Shown: positions 60,146 through 64,000 of the stretch, in pieces
Numbering within the stretch: the stretch's first letter is position 1
How the letters are laid out: every line of letters starts with the position of its first letter
From: LLD-282 sp964395835
Lineage (GTDB): Bacteria > Pseudomonadota > Gammaproteobacteria > Berkiellales > Berkiellaceae
Reading direction: 5' to 3'
Length of the DNA: 64,000 bases
Assembly: GCA_964395835.1 (NCBI GenBank)
Contig: CAYNBJ010000005.1
Span: forward strand, 43,710-107,709
Notes under the pieces: model-generated
Told to the model about the DNA's origin: nothing
Seen by the model: the letters and a program-made list of their open reading frames with translations, nothing else
Databases searched by the model: none
Made by a program: the position numbers and the translations under genes

Positions 60146-60535
60146 AAGCTCAGAACGATACAAATCCACAAAACTCAAAGCAATTGGTTCGATCCACTGA
60201 AATTTCATTTGCGCCTTGATCTCAAGACTGACTTTTGTGCCTCTTTCCTCTGTTTCCAAGATCCATTTTCCCTGAAAAAATACAAATGGGCCTTGGAGCA
60301 TCTCCATCTCTATGCTGCTAGATGGAGAATATGTATTGATTGTCACTAAGCGATCGCTCAATGGACCGATGCCCATTTCTATAAAGGCTTCTTGCTTAAA
60401 ATCACTTTCAACCGCAAGAACACCGCTTTTTTTGCAATAGGGGATCCAATATTGATATGCATCAATATCACAGATCCATTGATAGACTTCTGATTGTGGA
60501 GCATTGATTAATAAATGCTCTTGCAGCTCAATCAT
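60101..60535 (-). CDS. ratA: RatA/Coq10-like START-domain protein
   Basis: The 144-residue protein has the polyketide-cyclase/START fold of RatA and Coq10: VYQWICDIDAYQYWIPYCKKS near the N-terminus, a central beta-sheet (IEMEMLQGPFVFFQGKW), and the final helix LSFVDLYRSELLDAFRRHF. RatA has been described as blocking 70S formation, while Coq10 relatives bind ubiquinone. ATG 60535 has GGAG 6 bases upstream. It overlaps the upstream SDR-like gene by 8 bases. Near bamE, as in E. coli, but here on the same strand rather than divergent. Confidence 0.85.
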   Translation of the reverse strand: MIELQEHLLINAPQSEVYQWICDIDAYQYWIPYCKKSGVLAVESDFKQEAFIEMGIGPLSDRLVTINTYSPSSSIEMEMLQGPFVFFQGKWILETEERGTKVSLEIKAQMKFQWIEPIALSFVDLYRSELLDAFRRHFFAQIVQ

Positions 60536-61205
60536 CGAAAGCTCCACTGCCCCACTGCGAAAATGCCTTTAGTGGATAAATGACTCTCTCAGCTATGAAA
60601 GAACTTTCGCTCAGATAAGCAGGATCGGAAATATGGAACACTTGATAGCTATCGAGTTGTTCTCGTGCAGCCTGCTCTAAAAAATACGCGGCTTTTTTTA
60701 AAGAAATACGATTACCTCGATAAAACGGACGCTCTTGTGATGAATCAAATAAACCAGAAAATCTTAAAATCACTGTTCGAGAAAATGCATGATGATAAAG
60801 AATTTTTTCAGCATTTTTTAATACAGATGCGCGAAAATATGTTTTTTCATGACATTGATCATACTCCTCATGCCAATCTTCAGAAACAATATATCCGACT
60901 GAAGGATAGACAACAGTTGAGCCACAAAAAATAAATTTTTGAAATCTCAAAATCGAAAGTGCATGAGCTAAACACTCCTCATACGTTCTCCGATAAGCTG
61001 TTTCATCTTTATGCAAAGGCGCTAAAGCAAAAACAACTGTATGGAACATAGGAAAATCTTTTTCTGAAAATGATAAAAAATCACCTTGATAAGTCGCATC
61101 GGTTTGAGAGCGACTGAGAGTCTGCCAAGATCGAAAAAAAGGTCGCTCTAATGCTGTTTTCACTAAGCGACCATATCCTAAAAATAAGTTTTCGTTTTTG
61201 CTCAT
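60528..61205 (-). CDS. NAD-dependent epimerase/SDR-like protein (YeeZ-like)
   Basis: The 225-residue protein resembles short extended-SDR proteins. The N-terminal FLGYGRLVKTAL is a relaxed nucleotide-binding loop, HTVVFALAP ends a Rossmann strand, and FIFCGSTVVYPSV corresponds to the Ser/Tyr active-site region of the YeeZ-like group. VILRFSGLFDSSQ is the usual R-x-x-G-x-Y-like block. The missing second Gly in the nucleotide loop and short length leave activity uncertain. It lies between ratA and bamE with overlaps at both ends. Confidence 0.7.
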   Translation of the reverse strand: MSKNENLFLGYGRLVKTALERPFFRSWQTLSRSQTDATYQGDFLSFSEKDFPMFHTVVFALAPLHKDETAYRRTYEECLAHALSILRFQKFIFCGSTVVYPSVGYIVSEDWHEEYDQCHEKTYFRASVLKNAEKILYHHAFSRTVILRFSGLFDSSQERPFYRGNRISLKKAAYFLEQAAREQLDSYQVFHISDPAYLSESSFIAERVIYPLKAFSQWGSGAFDD

Positions 61206-61576
61206 GCGGCAGAGTGTTGGGCTTGCGATTCTGTAGGCTCATCTTTTTTAGGCATATCAGGCTCGTAAACACGCACCTCTTTCACTTTCCCTTGATCGTC
61301 AAAAAGAATTTCAACTTGTCGCTGCTCCGAAATATCATTTTTATTTTTTTTCTGATGAAAATAACAAATATTATGATTGTTTGGTGTAAAGCAACGAAAA
61401 GAAGGTGGCCCATATTTTTCTATCACATCTTCCCGAGAAGTTTCTGGACCCAAAGCATGCAGCTCTTCATCGCTGATATCGGGACCCATTTCATAAGACT
61501 GTTTTTGTGTACAGCCTGCCATTGTGATACACAGTGAAAAACTAACAAACAAAGAGCGCACTACGGCCATAATCAT
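61202..61576 (-). CDS. bamE: BamE/SmpA-family outer-membrane lipoprotein
   Basis: The protein (about 124 residues) has a lipoprotein signal ending in CITMAGC and a SmpA/OmlA domain (SREDVIEKYGPPSF, YFHQKK, VEILFDDQGKVKEVRVYE). BamE is an accessory lipoprotein of the outer-membrane beta-barrel assembly machine. The polar C-terminal tail is Ser/Glu/Gln-rich. ATG 61576 is chosen; a TTG at 61591 would add five serine-rich residues. It heads the bamE-SDR-ratA set. Confidence 0.83.
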   Translation of the reverse strand: MIMAVVRSLFVSFSLCITMAGCTQKQSYEMGPDISDEELHALGPETSREDVIEKYGPPSFRCFTPNNHNICYFHQKKNKNDISEQRQVEILFDDQGKVKEVRVYEPDMPKKDEPTESQAQHSAA

Positions 61577-61606
61577 AGAACTAGAAGACAAAAATTACCT
61601 GTATTG

Positions 61607-61635
61607 ACACTAGCATGATTTTAGTCTGATCACAA
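61607..61635 (-). promoter_or_regulatory. Candidate promoter of bamE
   Basis: On the minus strand TTGTGA (61635-61630) and TAGTGT (61612-61607) are 17 bases apart, with TGC before the -10 box, about 31 bases upstream of the ATG at 61576. The -10 is weak except for the extended element. Confidence 0.4.
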
Positions 61636-62260
61636 GAAAACGAAAATCACACAGCTGCTCGCTTTGTATGCGAATGAGGCTATATCATTTGAAAAAAGCC
61701 AAGCGAATGATTCAGATTTGAAAAATGACACTGTATAAAAACACATATTCATACAAGTTTCGTAATACCCCACTATGATTCAGGTAATAAGACTGTCATC
61801 TGCTTCTAAATAAGATTTTTAAGCATATTTCGGTTTTGTTACTAAAGAATTAATTTTATGTGTTTGGTCTTATCATCTGCCATACAAAAAACCAACCATC
61901 GCTTCCTGTCCGAACATCTTATTGACGACAAGTCTAAGATAAAACAGTCTCATCTGCGATTGATCAACACAGTTGTGCTGAACGCAGATATGCCTCTGCT
62001 CTTGACCACTGCGCTCTTGGTTTTAACATTTTTTCTACGAGACACAGGCCTCATGCGATAAGGGTATAGGACTGATGAGTGATAGCGCTCAATCTGAATC
62101 AGTCATGCGACTTGCTGGTAAATACGATTGCTTTTTGCAACGATGGCGCGATATCTTTGACCATTGAGAGTGCTGTTTATTATGCCCAGCATTTGAATGC
62201 ATTAGAGAGAGACTCGTCAAAAAATGATTTAAGGGCTGATCTGAGACTTCTGGCTTATAA
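61636..62260. other. Gene-free stretch between bamE and the unknown gene at 62311
   Basis: No supported gene is found. Two frames of 67 and 72 codons on the plus strand (61858, 62079) have no ribosome site and no family resemblance; the second runs through a terminator. A hydrophobic segment in the first (LLLTTALLVLTFFL) could be a remnant of a lost membrane protein. No tRNA, repeat array or transposon ends are seen. Confidence 0.4.
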
Positions 62261-62287
62261 AAAAAGAGACCCTGAGGGTCTCTTTTT
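62261..62287. terminator. Bidirectional terminator
   Basis: AAAAAGAGACCC and GGGTCTCTTTTT are perfect complements around a TGA loop. The GC-rich stem base plus A-run and T-run make it a strong rho-independent terminator in both directions. It ends the minus-strand gene at 62311, 24 bases away. Confidence 0.88.
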
Positions 62288-62310
62288 CAAATCTTAAAAC
62301 TCAAAGCATC

Positions 62311-63963
62311 TTACTGACTATTAGTACGAGATCTTGTTGACTCAGATTGTGGCTTATCTGCACCTACTGTGTGTTCTGCATCCGAGGTTAGAGTCGGTGG
62401 AGAGAAGCGCATGATTGTGTTGTTTATCTTTACCTGATTCCTATTGACCTCTGCATTTTTTCGATTCATCTGTCTATGATGAGGAGAGGTCATCGCAGAG
62501 ACATAGCGTTGGAACACTCTCGTTAGCATACGAAGGCAATTGAGAATGGTTTGCAAACTCAAGATTTTTTTCAAGTAGCCTTCTTCCCACTTTAAATCTT
62601 TCTCGCGCACAGGAGATTCCTCATCTTTCGCATCTGCACGAACCTCTAAGACTCTCTGATCGCTTACAATCACATGATAGGTCGGTGCTTGTGGAATCTC
62701 CTTTTTCAACTCATCAGATAATGTATTGATGCAAGCTGCCCTTTCGTTGAGCAATCGCCCTATATCTCCCTCGAATTTGTCTCTTAAGTCCTTGTACCGT
62801 TCTTCTGCTAATTCCTTATTGGAATTCATACTCTCTAAAATAAAGAATGCAGTCTGATAGGCCGACACCATTTCTTTGATTTCACGGTCAATCACTGCGA
62901 TATTCTCTTTTTGAGGATTTTTCTCAAAAGAAAATTCAAACTCATCCTTTACTCGCACGGCATCGGGCACAGGACGTGTGACAACGTAATAGGTCTTACC
63001 TTGCTGTTCGCTCACTGAAGAATGGCTTTTCATATGTTTATGCAGTTCTTGATAATAACGCGTAAAAGCCTCCGCAAACGCAGCCTTATACGCATCAAAA
63101 TGCGGTTGATTCTCCCCAAAACGAACCCTAAAATCAGCTTCAGCTAAAGCAGCACCCAAGAAATTGCTCAGTGAAAATTGTGTATCAAGTATAGAATACC
63201 GAACACGCTGATTCTCATCCCCGAGTTCTCTTCCCTTAAACCCCTCTTCGACTAGCTCCGATATCATTTTGTGAGCATCATTATGTGCCCTTGCACGATA
63301 ATCTTGTTCTGTAGCGGGTGTTTCTTCCTCTTCGGATGTTTCTCCCACTTTGTATGTTGTTATGGAGTCTAAATCTTTTAAGTAGCGTTGTTGGGTTGCG
63401 AGCACATCAATCTCTTTTATAGCCTCTTGGAACAAGTCGCTGTTCAACGTCGCTGCAGAGCCTTTTAACGCCTCCAGGAATTTATTCCGCACGCTCAAAT
63501 AAGCGGCATCCATGCTCTCTTGATCGAGATCACCCTGTTCGAATGATACAGCTGCCTTCAAAATTTGATCCATTGTATCTAGAAGGCTCGTGTGAAAGTC
63601 AGAATCAGGAATAGCCTGCTCCGAAGCCTTATACAATTGTAATAGGTCTTGTGAGATGTCAGTCCAGCGGTCCAGTATTTCATAGCGTACCCAGCGTTGC
63701 AATAACTTGTCGTTGCTGTCTGGTAAAGGCCCCGTATACATCTTGGTTATAAAAGATAATGTATTTTCTTTTGTTTCTTTTAATAAGGGTAAAGTGTCTA
63801 AGTTTTTAATGATTGCTTCTTCTGCGTGCTTAGCAAATGTTTCCAGTACTGCAATCTCATAATTCTCTACTATAGATTTTGTGTGAACCTCATCCATCGA
63901 CAACTCATCCAGCGTCGCTGGTCCGAAACCCTTCAAGCTTCTGTGAATTTTACCCTGACTCAT
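62311..63963 (-). CDS. Unrecognised 550-residue helical protein, possible effector
   Basis: I do not recognise this protein. It looks soluble and nearly all helical with long charged coiled-coil-like stretches (ERYKDLRDKFEGDIGRLLNE). No signal peptide or catalytic motif is seen. A short acidic linker near residue 215 (GETSEEEETPATE) separates two helical parts. The final 45 residues are polar and Ser/Thr/Arg-rich, as in some type IV-secreted effectors. G+C content looks higher than the neighbourhood (parts near 50%). ATG 63963 starts the frame, without a good ribosome site nearby. A strong terminator follows. Confidence 0.75.
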   Translation of the reverse strand: MSQGKIHRSLKGFGPATLDELSMDEVHTKSIVENYEIAVLETFAKHAEEAIIKNLDTLPLLKETKENTLSFITKMYTGPLPDSNDKLLQRWVRYEILDRWTDISQDLLQLYKASEQAIPDSDFHTSLLDTMDQILKAAVSFEQGDLDQESMDAAYLSVRNKFLEALKGSAATLNSDLFQEAIKEIDVLATQQRYLKDLDSITTYKVGETSEEEETPATEQDYRARAHNDAHKMISELVEEGFKGRELGDENQRVRYSILDTQFSLSNFLGAALAEADFRVRFGENQPHFDAYKAAFAEAFTRYYQELHKHMKSHSSVSEQQGKTYYVVTRPVPDAVRVKDEFEFSFEKNPQKENIAVIDREIKEMVSAYQTAFFILESMNSNKELAEERYKDLRDKFEGDIGRLLNERAACINTLSDELKKEIPQAPTYHVIVSDQRVLEVRADAKDEESPVREKDLKWEEGYLKKILSLQTILNCLRMLTRVFQRYVSAMTSPHHRQMNRKNAEVNRNQVKINNTIMRFSPPTLTSDAEHTVGADKPQSESTRSRTNSQ

Positions 63964-64000
63964 CGAGTGCGGTGTTGTGTTACTTCCTAGAATTGGGCGA

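Noticed and set aside
61858..62297. Two plus-strand frames of 67 and 72 codons
   Set aside because: Neither has a ribosome site or recognisable product; the second runs through the strong terminator at 62261-62287.

Overview
This window is AT-rich (roughly 38% G+C by eye) and densely packed with bacterial housekeeping genes, many of which overlap their neighbours by 4 to about 77 bases. Several gene neighbourhoods are gammaproteobacterial: zapA-ssrS next to ygfB-pepP, rng next to a yhdP-like gene, lipB-lipA, nrdR/glyA, ratA/bamE, yqgE-ruvX, hemA-prfA-prmC, yggT/hemW, rpoZ-spoT-recG, and a ctaC-D-G-E cytochrome oxidase cluster with a small opposing DUF2909-type gene and SURF1. Low G+C, compaction, decayed enzyme domains and a few long unrecognised proteins suggest a host-associated gammaproteobacterium, perhaps Legionellales-like. 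That placement is inference. Both tRNA genes lack an encoded CCA end, which is unusual for the class.

Layout. 1-2065: a superfamily 1 helicase, cut by the left edge, with a RelE/ParE-like N-terminal region. 2139-6697 (minus): miaB, phoH, ybeY, corC, preceded by a DUF155/RMND1-type membrane protein. 7077-9219: class II fructose-bisphosphate aldolase with a clear terminator, and an EamA permease with a good promoter. 9287-11668 (minus): ygfB, pepP, zapA and 6S RNA. 11920-16036: rppH, a HAD phosphatase, lipA, lipB and a pyrophosphate-type phosphofructokinase. 16039-23382: yhdP-like, rng and gatCAB. 23456-29974: a divergent uppP, trmB, two small unknown genes, rpsP-rimM-trmD and a large unknown protein. 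30037-37163: a 13-codon ORF with a strong ribosome-binding site, tRNA-Gln, a TPR-type exported protein, hemA-prfA-prmC-rsmE, tRNA-Phe, yggT and a hydrolase. 37160-41106: hemW, an unknown gene, yqgE-ruvX and rplS. 41075-45590: aa3-type cytochrome oxidase. 45709-49267: pcnB and a zinc/manganese-type ABC importer (znuABC). 49726-60145: dut, rpoZ, spoT, recG, xthA, rpmB-rpmG, gmk, ettA, glyA, nrdR. 60101-64000: ratA, an SDR-like protein, bamE, a 0.7-kb gene-free stretch and a 550-residue unknown protein.

Together the genes cover translation and tRNA modification (miaB, trmB, trmD, rimM, gatCAB, prfA, prmC, rsmE, ribosomal proteins, ettA, ybeY), RNA turnover (rppH, rng, pcnB), respiration and cofactors (cox cluster, hemA, hemW, lipA/lipB), glycolysis, repair (recG, ruvX, xthA, dut) and envelope assembly (uppP, bamE, yhdP). 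The most unusual items are the toxin-fold/helicase fusion, a SpoT whose synthetase half has lost catalytic residues while the hydrolase half is intact, 6S RNA overlapping the zapA stop codon, tRNAs without CCA, a split rpsP-trmD-rplS operon, and several unknown proteins that could be host-directed effectors.
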